From: Chitinophaga niabensis
GTDB taxonomy: Bacteria; Bacteroidota; Bacteroidia; Chitinophagales; Chitinophagaceae
Length of the DNA: 64,000 nt
NCBI RefSeq assembly: GCF_900129465.1
Contig: NZ_FSRA01000002.1
Location: forward strand, 2,294,001 to 2,358,000
Direction of reading: 5' to 3'
Shown one piece after another: positions 27,901-36,012 of this stretch. Each line of letters begins with the position of its first letter. Position 1 is the stretch's first letter. The notes under the pieces were generated by a model. The model saw only the letters and a list, made by a program, of their open reading frames with translations. It was not told where the DNA came from and did no database searches. A program made the translations under genes and the position numbers.

Positions 27901-28351
27901 GTTCTTTTGTTTTAGCATCCAGTACCCTTCCTTTTATTTCGATAGGAAGTACCTGTACCAGTTTTTCCTCTTTTGGAACAGGTGCGCTTTTAAGGATGAT
28001 GGTGTTATTTGAAATGGTGTAGCTGAGCGGCTGACCTTTCAGGGCCAGCGTCATCACTTCTTCCAGCGATGCGCCGGAAACCTGTATGGTTACAGGTTTG
28101 GTGGCTTGCAAAGAAGCGTTGTTGTAAAGGAAAGCAAAACCTGTTTGCTTTCTCACTTCCCTGAACAGCCTGGTCAGCGGCATGTCTTTTACGGACAGTG
28201 TAACCTTTTGTGCATACACATTGGCAGCAGCCTGCATAAAAACAAGCAATAGGCATAGGGCCAGCAGGTGTGTTCTTTTACCTGGCCGCAAACGGGCAAT
28301 ACGAAGCCCTGTCACCCCGGGAGGTGACTTTAAATAGTCAGTTAGTTTCAT
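24911..28351 (-). CDS. SusC/RagA-family TonB-dependent transducer with N-terminal STN domain
   Basis: 1146 residues. A long N-terminal leader with signal peptide (to about residue 48) is followed by an STN/secretin-type domain (VTLSVKDMPLTRLFREVRKQTGFAF, then LEEVMTLALKGQPLSYTI). After that come a carboxypeptidase-regulatory-like domain (GRVLDAKTKEPVVGATVAVKG), the plug with ILKDAAATAIYGSRAANGVIVIET, and the barrel. The STN domain contacts the FecR anti-sigma factor in the periplasm, so this receptor both imports and signals. The cognate sigma and FecR genes are directly upstream. Confidence 0.95.
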   Translation of the reverse strand: MKLTDYLKSPPGVTGLRIARLRPGKRTHLLALCLLLVFMQAAANVYAQKVTLSVKDMPLTRLFREVRKQTGFAFLYNNASLQATKPVTIQVSGASLEEVMTLALKGQPLSYTISNNTIILKSAPVPKEEKLVQVLPIEIKGRVLDAKTKEPVVGATVAVKGTSTGAITDLNGDFVLKINKGDQLQISFMGYETQLQKPDKDGRFVYSLQTSQQSIKDVVITGIFSRPKQNFTGAASSFTNEDLNKVTNSNVLTALKSLDPSFQMPENISFGSDPNKLPEVVLRGGNSLVDPSQSSTSNVFNYSNAPNVPLFILDGFETTLSRINNLDINRIAKVDILKDAAATAIYGSRAANGVIVIETIRPASGQLRVTYNATLRTDVPDLTGYDLLNAREKLDLEVQTGVFNNTFNFVDEQLKYYYNQRKANVERGVNTDWLSKPLRTGVSHKHNLYVEGGANDALYGVGLTYDNVQGTMKGSGRTIITGNSYLSYRYKNFQFRNDLTLSFWNGDNSPYGSYTQYSRLNPYWTPYDEKGNPLIYLEDVRTVDGTRLTNFDRYDNLEGGGVGRPVNPLYNASLNIASFSKNQTITNNFSTQWQAFPWLRFSGRLAITKQVDESNNFKPAQHTSFVNKPTYEKGSYVKNYGKQNMLEGMLMADFNKKIDRHLIFATLGLNVQETGNGIEFYEAQGFPNPRLDQIILGSRYPTGGKPFGSESISRLAGYLANVSYSYDSRYLLDLSYRLDGSSQFGSEKRFAPFWSTGLGWNLHHEKFLSPLRFINRLKLRYSVGYTGSQNFPSFLGITTSAYYAEVDYRGVLGSRLMGYGNPALAWQQTYKNNLGADITLFNKLDITANYFVERTKGSVVSISTAPSSGFSSYSDNMGDVLSKGWEVNARYNIINNPRNRNNWSIFVNAFSVKNTIERISNTIAQMNKKADTSKSTLPLPRFAAGRSISSIWVVESLGIDPSTGLEIYRKRDGTLTNTYDPLDQVIMGDTRASVEGTFGTNAEINGIGMNVFFRFRYGGQAYNQTLIDRVENVAYTYYNVDRRVYEERWMKPGDHTFFKGFTNAGGASMDETKASSRFVQDNNELICESLSAYYRFPEQLNKRLRLQNTRITFFTSDLFRFTSIKRERGLFYPFSRTFSLQLQTSF

Positions 28352-28480
28352 ACTAGACGATACTTTTTTAAAAAGTAATTAATAGCAACAAGTGCGCGCT
28401 CAGCCTGCGCGGAATAGCCAGTTATACTTACTGGTCCTGATTCAATGGTTGATCGTTAATATCTGTTCCTGCCTGTATTA

Positions 28481-29584
28481 TTACGGCATGGCTATAATTT
28501 TCTTTCTTTCTATCTCAAAATGTACAGCATCGGTAAGTTCCAGCATCTTCAGAACTTCCGATAATTTCTCATGTCTCGATATTTGGCCTGTGAATTCGTT
28601 GTTCCTTATTTTATCAGTTGAAAAACTTATTTCTACATCGTACCAGCGGCTTAACCTGCGCATGATATTATCCAGGTTGTCGTTATTAAAAACAAACATC
28701 CCGTCTTTCCACGCGATGGCATCTTCCATGAAAGGGTCTGTCACCACTTTGAAACGCCCGTCTTTGTACACCTGCATTTGCTGACCGGGGCGCAGCAGGT
28801 TATCTTTTATTTTCACCGCTCCTTCGAACAGGGAAGTTTTGATAGCGTGTTCATCGGCATAGGCCATTACATTGAAGTGCGTGCCTAATACTTCCACATC
28901 TACATCTGCCACGCTTACAATAAAAGGCGCCTGTGCATTGTGTGCTACTTCAAAGTAGGCTTCTCCTGTAAGTTTCACATTCCGTTCTTTCCCGGTGAAC
29001 TCTGCGGGGAAGTACAGGGATGATTCTGCGTTCAGCCAAACCTTTGTGCCATCAGGCAGCATGATCTGGTATTGACCTCCGCGCGGCGTAACTACTTTAT
29101 TATAATGGACCTCCTGGCTTGCAGGCTGGTCATTGCTTTGGTAAGCGAGTTGCCCGCCGGCTGTTTTTAAGATCGTTGTATTACCCTGTTTGCCCAATGC
29201 GCCGTTCTTGGAGCTGTCCAGTTCAATGGTAGTACCATCATACAGGGTAAGGATGGCTTTATTGGTACCGGGTGCCGCATCTTCTTTATAAGGATGCGTT
29301 TTGGTTGTTTGTACCGGCTTATTCCTTTGCAGTAAATAAGTTCCGGCGGTGATCACTAATAAAACGGCAGCTGCGGCAGCCAGGCGTTTTATCCATGGCC
29401 GGCGTTTGGCTGTTCTGTTGGCAATGGCTTGCTGCATGCGAAGGCGGAGGGCTTCTCCGTCCACAGGCAGTTCTTCGTGCGTATTGATGCCATCGTACCA
29501 ATCGTGCAGCATTTTTTGTTCTGCGTCAGTAGCCGTCCCTTCCAGGAACTTTTGTGCCAGTTTATTGATTTGTTCTTGTTCCAT
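28481..29584 (-). CDS. FecR-family anti-sigma factor
   Basis: 367 residues from the ATG at 29584 (MEQEQINKLAQKFLEGTATD), the typical FecR start; the frame extends further upstream to 29632 but that adds only a non-conserved leader. The N-terminal cytoplasmic part binds the sigma factor, one transmembrane segment lies near residues 70-90, and the periplasmic FecR domain (RGGQYQIMLPDGTKVWLNAESSLYFP, GEAYFEVAHNAQAPFIV, VLGTHFNVMAY) is followed by a C-terminal STN-interacting region. It would hold the adjacent sigma factor inactive until the STN-SusC receptor is loaded. Confidence 0.93.
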   Translation of the reverse strand: MEQEQINKLAQKFLEGTATDAEQKMLHDWYDGINTHEELPVDGEALRLRMQQAIANRTAKRRPWIKRLAAAAAVLLVITAGTYLLQRNKPVQTTKTHPYKEDAAPGTNKAILTLYDGTTIELDSSKNGALGKQGNTTILKTAGGQLAYQSNDQPASQEVHYNKVVTPRGGQYQIMLPDGTKVWLNAESSLYFPAEFTGKERNVKLTGEAYFEVAHNAQAPFIVSVADVDVEVLGTHFNVMAYADEHAIKTSLFEGAVKIKDNLLRPGQQMQVYKDGRFKVVTDPFMEDAIAWKDGMFVFNNDNLDNIMRRLSRWYDVEISFSTDKIRNNEFTGQISRHEKLSEVLKMLELTDAVHFEIERKKIIAMP

Positions 29585-29659
29585 GGTTGATTGTGGAAGG
29601 GTGTTTCTTATATAGAGTGCTTTGGAATACACTTACCCTTAGTGTGGAGAAAATATTTT

Positions 29660-30226
29660 TTACAGGAACCAGGAAAAGAAGTGAAATGCTTTTCCCAGGT
29701 TGAGGCGAATTACTTTTAAGGCTTTGGTGAGATGGGCTTCGGCGGTTTTGCGGGATATATTCAGTTCACGGGCCACATCTTCAAGGGGCTGGTCGTAGAG
29801 TTTGTTGGCGCGGAATACCAGGCGGCACTTTTCGGGGAGTTCACAGCTTAATTTATCCACGATCTCCAGCAGGAGCTTGTGATCTACATCTTTTGCATCC
29901 GTAACGGCAGGGTTCAGGCCACCGGCGGAAAGCTGGTGCTGCTGGCGTTGCTGTTCCCGGGCCATCCTGCGATAAACGGCATAACGGACCATGGCAGCCA
30001 GGTATTTGGGAAGACTTTCTATATGCAGGTCATGGCGTTTTTGCCAGATAGTAATAAATGCATCCTGTACGATTTCTTCTGCGGCGGTGGAATCTTTGAG
30101 ATGATGAAAAGCAGTGGCATACAACCGGTCCCAGTATCGGCTGTAGATCTCATTGAACGCTATCCTGTTGTCTGCTTTGATTAAATCCAGTAATGCGTCA
30201 TCCTCAAAAGTGGCCAGTGCATGCAT
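29660..30226 (-). CDS. ECF RNA polymerase sigma factor (SigK/FecI type)
   Basis: 188 residues. Region 2 includes DRLYATAFHHLKDSTAAEEIVQDAFITIWQKR. Region 4 includes PEKCRLVFRANKLYDQPLEDVARELNISRKTAEAHLTKALKVIR, the helix-turn-helix that reads the -35 box. It fits the Bacteroidetes ECF group that pairs with FecR. It is first in the chain sigma-FecR-STN-SusC-SusD-DUF4843-PKD-TlpA, so it should activate this operon when the receptor signals. Confidence 0.94.
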   Translation of the reverse strand: MHALATFEDDALLDLIKADNRIAFNEIYSRYWDRLYATAFHHLKDSTAAEEIVQDAFITIWQKRHDLHIESLPKYLAAMVRYAVYRRMAREQQRQQHQLSAGGLNPAVTDAKDVDHKLLLEIVDKLSCELPEKCRLVFRANKLYDQPLEDVARELNISRKTAEAHLTKALKVIRLNLGKAFHFFSWFL

Positions 30227-30327
30227 AACAAAAACTAATACTGCATCTTATTTTTTGATAATTTCTATCTAAATGGTTGATTATTTGCACAAAATACACA
30301 ATTGTGACTAATTGGCTGGTAATTATT

Positions 30328-31743
30328 TTACTGCTTCGTAAAACGGAGTTCCCTGCCGCCTTGTTTTACTACCAGGTCTCCATTCTCAAAACGGTTGTCT
30401 GAGGGAGCATCCATAATCACAAAATCATTATTGGAAGTAAAATACATCTGCATAGTATTGCCCATATTCTGCCGGATGAAAAGGGTGTTATCCTTTTCGG
30501 TTACGGTGAGGGTGATGTTCTGGAATTTGTAGGTGCCGGGGTATTGTTTCAATGTGTCTGCCGGTACAGTAGCCAGTGAACGTACACTGGTCTTATTGAA
30601 TTCATTCCATCCGTAAGTGGCGCCAATACTTCTCATTACTTCCGTGATCACTTCAAAATTATCAGAATTCACCATGATCACCATACCGTTGCCGCCTTCG
30701 AGGCTTCCATAGTACACACATCTGAAACCCTCGTTACCGCCATTATGATTGAACCATTTGTTATCCATGATGAAAACACCCAGCGCGGCACTTTTATCAA
30801 TATAAGGTGTGAGCCGCTTTTTGGTCATGGCCTGTGATAATACTTTGGAAGATCTGCCTTCATAGGCCAGTTGTGTTTCGATAATGTATTTACTGAGATC
30901 TACAGGATTTGTCCATAAGCCGGCGGCGCCCATTTCAGGATACACGTGATATTTTCCTTCTACCGGATTACCGTTTGCGCGGTATGCCGTAGCCAGCAGG
31001 TCTTTTTTGGAAACCGGCGCCGGCTGCGTATAAAAGCTGCTGGTCATACCCATAGGGTCCAGCACTTCCTTTTGCTGGTATTGATCATAGGCCCTGCCCG
31101 TTTGTTCTGTAAGGATCAGTTGAGATATAGTAGTGCCACCGCCGGAATACTGAAAACGCGTGCCCGAAGCAAATGCAGGTTTCACTTCCGGGGAGTTGGC
31201 TGGTTTCTTTCCCTGCAGGACCTGTTGCACAGTAGGCAATGTATCCTTTGCATCATACCCTCCAAATCCATGTACTGTAAGGCCTGCAGTATGGCTCAGG
31301 AGGTTCGCGATGGTGATCTTGCCGGAATCTGCGGAAGGATGCCAGCTTTTAAGGTACTTGTTAATGTCTTCGTCCAGGCTCAGTTTATTTTGTTCTACCA
31401 GTTTTAATATGCCCACTGCATTGAGGGATTTACTGATAGAGGCAGCCTGGAAAAGTGTTTGCGTGGTAACGGGCCTTTTTTCTTCCACATCTGCAAAACC
31501 ATAACCGCGTGCCCATTCCAGTTTGTAATTCCTGATCACGGCAATGCTGATACCCGGTACCCTGTAATACTTCATCCGTTCCAGGAGGTTGAGCTTCAGG
31601 GGTGGGGCATTATCGAAAGATACCCAGCTGCCGAGGCTATTTTCTACCTGGCGGATCTTTTCTTCTGTTTCAGCGGAATATTTTTCCTGGGAAAAGCAAC
31701 TAATGGTTAGGCATAAAAGTAAAAAGGTAACTGCGCAACGCAT
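30328..31743 (-). CDS. Exported serine hydrolase of the beta-lactamase / penicillin-binding family
   Basis: 471 residues from the ATG at 31743, which starts a signal peptide (MRCAVTFLLLCLTISCFSQ); the frame extends to 31953 but that would overlap the divergent methyltransferase gene. The class-C-like catalytic motif SISK is at Ser102-Lys105. A YSGGG stands where YxN is usual, and HNGGNEG replaces the KTG triad. A C-terminal lipocalin-like beta domain follows (LKQYPGTYKFQNITLTVTE). Such proteins are peptidases or esterases rather than true lactamases. It is a single gene, divergent from the methyltransferase. Confidence 0.88.
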   Translation of the reverse strand: MRCAVTFLLLCLTISCFSQEKYSAETEEKIRQVENSLGSWVSFDNAPPLKLNLLERMKYYRVPGISIAVIRNYKLEWARGYGFADVEEKRPVTTQTLFQAASISKSLNAVGILKLVEQNKLSLDEDINKYLKSWHPSADSGKITIANLLSHTAGLTVHGFGGYDAKDTLPTVQQVLQGKKPANSPEVKPAFASGTRFQYSGGGTTISQLILTEQTGRAYDQYQQKEVLDPMGMTSSFYTQPAPVSKKDLLATAYRANGNPVEGKYHVYPEMGAAGLWTNPVDLSKYIIETQLAYEGRSSKVLSQAMTKKRLTPYIDKSAALGVFIMDNKWFNHNGGNEGFRCVYYGSLEGGNGMVIMVNSDNFEVITEVMRSIGATYGWNEFNKTSVRSLATVPADTLKQYPGTYKFQNITLTVTEKDNTLFIRQNMGNTMQMYFTSNNDFVIMDAPSDNRFENGDLVVKQGGRELRFTKQ

Positions 31744-31796
31744 TGGAGCAAGGTTTAGATAGATATGAAGATAATAAAAAAAGTGGCGGGTATCCC

Positions 31797-31804
31797 TATC
31801 TTTG
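31797..31804 (+). promoter_or_regulatory. -7 element directly before the RsmB-like gene
   Basis: TATCTTTG, a full match to TAnnTTTG, lies 5 bp before the ATG at 31810. This supports that start over the ATG at 31765 and would give a nearly leaderless mRNA. Confidence 0.55.
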
Positions 31805-31809
31805 CGAAC

Positions 31810-32964
31810 ATGACGCGTTGGGAAAATTACATCATTGCTGCAGAGAAGATCATTACAGGTTATAACGGAAGTTTGCCCCTGCATCACTATCTCAAAACAT
31901 TCTTCAAGGCGCATCCGCACATGGGAAGCCGCGACAGGAAGAGGGTGCAGCAATTAGTGTATCACTTCTTCCGGCTGGGGAACTGGGAGGTTTCCCTTCC
32001 TCTGAAAGAAAGGATCTTACTTGGCACCTTCCTGTGTGAGCAGGCGCCGGATGAATTGTTGACCTTCTTTAAGCCGGAATGGAATGTAGCTGCTTCGTTT
32101 GAAGATAAACTGGCAACCCTGGGGCTCCAATGGGATGCAACGTCCGCTTTCCCTTTTGCAAAACATTTGTCTGCCGGCATTGATGCGGAACGGTTTACGC
32201 GTTCCTTCCTGCAACAACCTAAATTATTCCTGCGTGCCCGGCCCGGTAAGTTAGCTGCCATCCTTCGTTTGCTGGAAGGGAATTACATGTATGAACAGAT
32301 CGGTGCTAATACGATCGCATTACCGAACGGCACAAAAACAGAACTGATCATCCCGGATAAAAGCTGGTATGAAGTGCAGGACCTGTCCTCACAGGAAACC
32401 GGTTTCCGTTTTCATCCAAAGGCAGGAGAGCATTGGTGGGATTGCTGTGCGGCGAGTGGCGGAAAATCCATTCTTCTGCACGATCTGCAACCTGCGATTC
32501 ATCTTTTTGCCAGTGATGTAAGGGCGAGCATCCTGGAGAACCTGCGCAGGCGTTTTGCAGAAGCGGGCCTCAAGAACTATAGCTCCAAAGTGCTGGACCT
32601 CACTTCGCCTGCTTTAAGAGCATCGCTGCCCCGCACGCAATTTTCCGGTATTATACTCGATGCGCCTTGCAGTGGTTCCGGCACCTGGGGGCGTACGCCG
32701 GAAAGCATCACTTTTTTCAAAGCGGCACAGATCAAGGAATACGCAACCCTGCAAAAACAGATAGCCCGTAATGTGGCCCCTTTTCTGGCCCCCGGAGGAA
32801 CATTGGTGTATATCACCTGCTCGGTGTTCAGGGAAGAAAATGAGGAGGCCGTAGCCTTCCTGGAACAGGAGTGTGGGTTGAAGATAGAAGAGAGCGGAAT
32901 TGTGAGCGGGTATGAGCGGAATGCGGATACGATGTTTGTAGCGGTGGCAGGGAGATCAGTATAG
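31810..32964 (+). CDS. RsmB/NOP2-family RNA m5C methyltransferase
   Basis: 384 residues. An N-terminal NusB-like helical part (about 1-130, with MTRWENYIIAAEKIITGYNG and GSRDRKRVQQLVYHFFRLG) is followed by an SAM-dependent Rossmann methyltransferase. The catalytic cysteines are visible: Cys287 in LDAPCSGSGTWGRTPE (motif IV) and Cys337 in ITCSVFREEN (motif VI). It methylates cytosine C5 in RNA, probably 16S rRNA, though the exact base is not shown. The start at 31810 is chosen because the frame upstream contains the promoter element. Confidence 0.88.
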   Translation: MTRWENYIIAAEKIITGYNGSLPLHHYLKTFFKAHPHMGSRDRKRVQQLVYHFFRLGNWEVSLPLKERILLGTFLCEQAPDELLTFFKPEWNVAASFEDKLATLGLQWDATSAFPFAKHLSAGIDAERFTRSFLQQPKLFLRARPGKLAAILRLLEGNYMYEQIGANTIALPNGTKTELIIPDKSWYEVQDLSSQETGFRFHPKAGEHWWDCCAASGGKSILLHDLQPAIHLFASDVRASILENLRRRFAEAGLKNYSSKVLDLTSPALRASLPRTQFSGIILDAPCSGSGTWGRTPESITFFKAAQIKEYATLQKQIARNVAPFLAPGGTLVYITCSVFREENEEAVAFLEQECGLKIEESGIVSGYERNADTMFVAVAGRSV

Positions 32965-33018
32965 TTGTCGCAAAACGCCCCTGGCGGGTAACGGGCTTTT
33001 AGGCTCAAACCTGCCATG

Positions 33019-33103
33019 GTAGCTTCATCCTTGCTTCATCCTTGCTTCATGTTGCCATCCAGAGCGGGTTTAAGCTACTTTAAAGCAAGGATAAAGCAAG
33101 GAT
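33019..33103. repeat. Structured intergenic element, copy 2 (11-bp-period inverted repeat plus interleaved second inverted repeat)
   Basis: On the plus strand, two units of ATCCTTGCTTC (33027-33048) face two units of AAAGCAAGGAT (33082-33103). A second pair GTAGCTT (33019-33025) and AAGCTAC (33072-33078) interleaves with them. Read from the minus strand, the order is A, 3 nt, B, AAACCC (33066-33071), 17 nt, A', 1 nt, B', the same as copy 1 at 6765-6854. The differences between the A arms are C/T changes that still allow G-U pairing. It lies between the convergent ends of the methyltransferase and mnmA. Confidence 0.8.
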
Positions 33104-33110
33104 TAGACAT

Positions 33111-33160
33111 AAAAGAAAGAGGGCCGTTCCTTTTTATGGGAACAGCCCTCTTTGCCTTTT
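33111..33160. terminator. Terminator between the RsmB-like gene and mnmA
   Basis: Stem AAAGAGGGC/GCCCTCTTT continued by GTTCC/GGAAC with a small internal mismatch and a loop of about eight bases. There is T-rich sequence on both strands. It is placed 8 bp beyond the mnmA stop and probably works in both directions. Confidence 0.75.
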
Positions 33161-33167
33161 ATAGCAT

Positions 33168-34259
33168 TTAACGGCGAATGATGCCGCCGCCTAATACATC
33201 GTCTCCTTCATAGAACACGGCAGACTGACCAGGGGCAATGCCTTTCACCTGCTCGTAGAAATTCACTTTCACTGTATCATTGGTCCCGCTGTAAACATTG
33301 GCCAGGGTACCTTTATCCTTATACCGGATCTTTACAATAGACTCAATGCCCTCCGGCAGATGATCATATTTACCGAAATTGATGCCGCCTACCGTCATTT
33401 CACTGCGGTTCAACTCATGTTCCTCACCCAGTACAACGGTATTGGTTTCCGGGATGATCTCTGTAACAAAGATGGGTTTGCCCAAAGCAATATCCAGCCC
33501 TTTACGCTGCCCGATGGTATAGAAGGGGTAACCTTTATGTTTACCCACGATCGTGCCGTCTGCCAGTACAAAATTGCCCCCGTTCACCCTTTCTTCCAGG
33601 CCATCCACTTTGCGTTTCAGGAAACCACGGTAGTCGTTATCCGGCACAAAGCAGATCTCGTAACTTTCCGCCTTTTTAGCCAGTTCAGGATAACCGAAGT
33701 CCATGGCCATCTGGCGGATCTCCGTTTTGCGGTATCCACCCAGGGGCAGCAGGGTACGTTTTACTACATCCTGGTCCAGCCCCCAGAGCACATAACTCTG
33801 GTCTTTGGTTTCGTCCACTCCTTTGCTGATCACGCCGCGGCCATTTTCCATACGGAGCTTGGCATAGTGGCCCGTAGCAATGAATTCACAATCCATGGCA
33901 TCCGCCCGTTTCATCAGGGCGCGCCATTTGATATGTGTATTGCACAACACACACGGATTGGGCGTGCGGCCTGCAATGTATTCATCCACGAAATTGTTGA
34001 TCACAAAATCCCCGAATTCATCCCTGATATCTAAAATGAAGTGCGGAAAGCCATGATGTACGGCAGCAGCCCGGGCGTCATTAAAAGAATCCAGGTTACA
34101 GCAGCCCGTTTCCTTTTTGGAAGGTCCGGCAGAAGCGTAATCCCAGGTCTTCATGGTGATGCCCACCACTTCATAGCCTTGCTCATGGAGCATCAGGGCA
34201 GTGACCGTACTGTCTATCCCCCCGCTCATGGCAACCAGCACTTTTCCAAGCTTGCTCAT
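33168..34259 (-). CDS. mnmA: tRNA-specific 2-thiouridylase MnmA
   Basis: 363 residues, the usual length. The P-loop SGGIDSTV near the N-terminus binds ATP. The catalytic cysteines are in NPCVLCNTHIKW and YEICFVPDNDYRGFL. The stretch GQRKGLDIALGKPIFVTEI is typical of the family. It places sulfur on U34 of tRNA for Lys, Glu and Gln. It is transcribed alone, with a -7 box at 34280-34287, and is divergent from the uronate cluster. Confidence 0.96.
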   Translation of the reverse strand: MSKLGKVLVAMSGGIDSTVTALMLHEQGYEVVGITMKTWDYASAGPSKKETGCCNLDSFNDARAAAVHHGFPHFILDIRDEFGDFVINNFVDEYIAGRTPNPCVLCNTHIKWRALMKRADAMDCEFIATGHYAKLRMENGRGVISKGVDETKDQSYVLWGLDQDVVKRTLLPLGGYRKTEIRQMAMDFGYPELAKKAESYEICFVPDNDYRGFLKRKVDGLEERVNGGNFVLADGTIVGKHKGYPFYTIGQRKGLDIALGKPIFVTEIIPETNTVVLGEEHELNRSEMTVGGINFGKYDHLPEGIESIVKIRYKDKGTLANVYSGTNDTVKVNFYEQVKGIAPGQSAVFYEGDDVLGGGIIRR

Positions 34260-34279
34260 CTGTTAATTGGTTAAGGATG

Positions 34280-34287
34280 CAAAATTA
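34280..34287 (-). promoter_or_regulatory. -7 promoter element of mnmA
   Basis: On the minus strand this reads TAATTTTG, matching TAnnTTTG, 20 bp before the mnmA start codon. Confidence 0.6.
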
Positions 34288-34469
34288 CAGAAATCCTGCT
34301 AAAGGGGCAGGTTTAGCTTATAGATAGTGATGATGGGCCTATAGTTGCCAATTACCAGATACTGCATAAATATTAACCAATCAGGTATTTACAACGATTG
34401 ATGTGCATTATATCCGCAAATCTTTAGTAAATTGTCAATAATTTCGAATACTAACTATATATTTATCGG

Positions 34470-34482
34470 CTAAACAGTTTAG
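34470..34482. promoter_or_regulatory. Palindrome CTAAACAGTTTAG before uxaB
   Basis: A perfect 6+1+6 inverted repeat 22 bp before the uxaB start, in the expected promoter region. It differs from the GCAAACGTTTGC sites elsewhere in the cluster, so it may bind another regulator or be a weaker LacI site. Confidence 0.45.
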
Positions 34483-34504
34483 TTATTTAATAAATTTCGC
34501 ATGC

Positions 34505-36004
34505 ATGCTTTCGAGATTGAATAGAAAACACGTTATGAACAACCCCGCCTGGGGTATTACACCTGAATACTTCCATTATCCTGAAAAAGTGCTGCAGTTT
34601 GGTACAGGCGTACTTTTAAGAGGATTGGTAGATTACCTGATAGACAAGGCAAACAAAAAAGGTCTCTTCCAGGGACGGGTGGTAGTGGTAAAGTCCACAG
34701 ATGGGCCGGCCGGCGCTTTTGCCGCACAGGATGGCCTTTTTACTACACATATTAAAGGAATTTCTCAAGGAGAACCGGTTGATCAATACCTGGTGAACGC
34801 TTCTATTAGTCGTACTTTGCAATCGAATGCAGAGTGGGAGGCAATATTAGAGGCTGCCACGCAGCCGGGCCTGGAGATCATCGTATCCAACACTACCGAA
34901 GTGGGGATCCAGTATGTGGAAGAGAATGTAGCCGCCGGGGTGCCTGTTTCCTTTCCGGGTAAATTGCTGGCCATCCTTTACGAACGATATAAGAAACATC
35001 CGGCCCAGGGATTCATTATCATACCTACGGAACTGGTGGTAGATAATGGCAAACTCCTCAAAGAGATCGTATTACAACTGGCAGCCTTTAACAAAATGCC
35101 GGAAGCATTCGTTGAATGGATCTCTGCTGCCAACAAGTTCTGCAGTTCTTTGGTAGACAGGATCGTACCGGGCAAACCCAAGGACCTGAAGGAATGCTGG
35201 GAAAAAGCAGGTTACGAAGATGAATTATGGATCGAAGCAGAACCATTCCTCCTCTGGGCAATTGAAGGAGATGCCGCCGTTGCCCAAAAACTGTCTTTCC
35301 ACCAGGCAGATGCCAGGATGCTGATAGCACCCAGCATTACACCTTACCGCGAGCAAAAATTAAGGATCCTGAATGGCAGCCACACCGCAGCTGTTGCCCT
35401 GGGTTACCTTTCCGGTTTGAATACCGTGTATGAATGTATGCAGGATGCCTATATGCGCCGTTTCTTTGAAATGGTTGTGTTAGAAGAGATCCTGCCCACG
35501 CTCAGTGCATTAGGACCTCAGACTGCTGTATTTGCGCAGGATGTGCTGGACCGTTTTGCCAACCCTTCTATTGAACATAAACTCATAAGTATTACCTTTC
35601 AGCAGAGTTCCAAAATGAACGCCCGTAATGTGCAGACCCTGCTGCGCTACCGGGAAGCCAAAGGTGTACTACCCGAAATGCTGATCTTAGGGTTTGCCGC
35701 TGCGTTACTTTTCCTGAAACCTGTGCGCGTAACAGATGGTAAATATCAGGGACAGCGCAAAGACGCGTTCTACGATATCACTGACGACAATGCACCCATT
35801 TTTGCATCTTATTGGCAATCGGTTGAAACCCCGGGCTATACGGAGGTTTCAGGCATGGTACGCAGTATTTGCGGAGACAGCCGCCTCTGGGAAACCGATC
35901 TCAATAATATCCCGGGTTTTGCTGATACCGTAACCGATCACCTGGTAGGTATGATGCAGAATGGCGTAAAAGCATACGTTACAAATCACTCTAAGGTTTT
36001 ATAA
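34505..36004 (+). CDS. uxaB: Tagaturonate reductase (altronate oxidoreductase)
   Basis: 499 residues of the mannitol-dehydrogenase-like long-chain family. The N-terminal NAD-binding part has FHYPEKVLQFGTGVLLRGLVDYLIDKAN, and the core has VSNTTEVGIQY, ILNGSHTAAVALGYLSG and KMNARNVQTLLRYREAKG, all UxaB hallmarks. It reduces tagaturonate (from galacturonate via UxaC) to altronate with NADH in the cytosol. Either Met1 or Met11 could be the start; the LNRK segment near Met1 resembles the family start, so the longer form is kept. It is first in uxaB-uxaC-kdgK-kdgA. Confidence 0.93.
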   Translation: MLSRLNRKHVMNNPAWGITPEYFHYPEKVLQFGTGVLLRGLVDYLIDKANKKGLFQGRVVVVKSTDGPAGAFAAQDGLFTTHIKGISQGEPVDQYLVNASISRTLQSNAEWEAILEAATQPGLEIIVSNTTEVGIQYVEENVAAGVPVSFPGKLLAILYERYKKHPAQGFIIIPTELVVDNGKLLKEIVLQLAAFNKMPEAFVEWISAANKFCSSLVDRIVPGKPKDLKECWEKAGYEDELWIEAEPFLLWAIEGDAAVAQKLSFHQADARMLIAPSITPYREQKLRILNGSHTAAVALGYLSGLNTVYECMQDAYMRRFFEMVVLEEILPTLSALGPQTAVFAQDVLDRFANPSIEHKLISITFQQSSKMNARNVQTLLRYREAKGVLPEMLILGFAAALLFLKPVRVTDGKYQGQRKDAFYDITDDNAPIFASYWQSVETPGYTEVSGMVRSICGDSRLWETDLNNIPGFADTVTDHLVGMMQNGVKAYVTNHSKVL

Positions 36005-36012
36005 GCAGCGCA

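Noticed and set aside
30328..31953. Longer start of the serine hydrolase at 31953
   Set aside because: The extension has no conserved features, precedes the signal peptide and overlaps the divergent methyltransferase gene.
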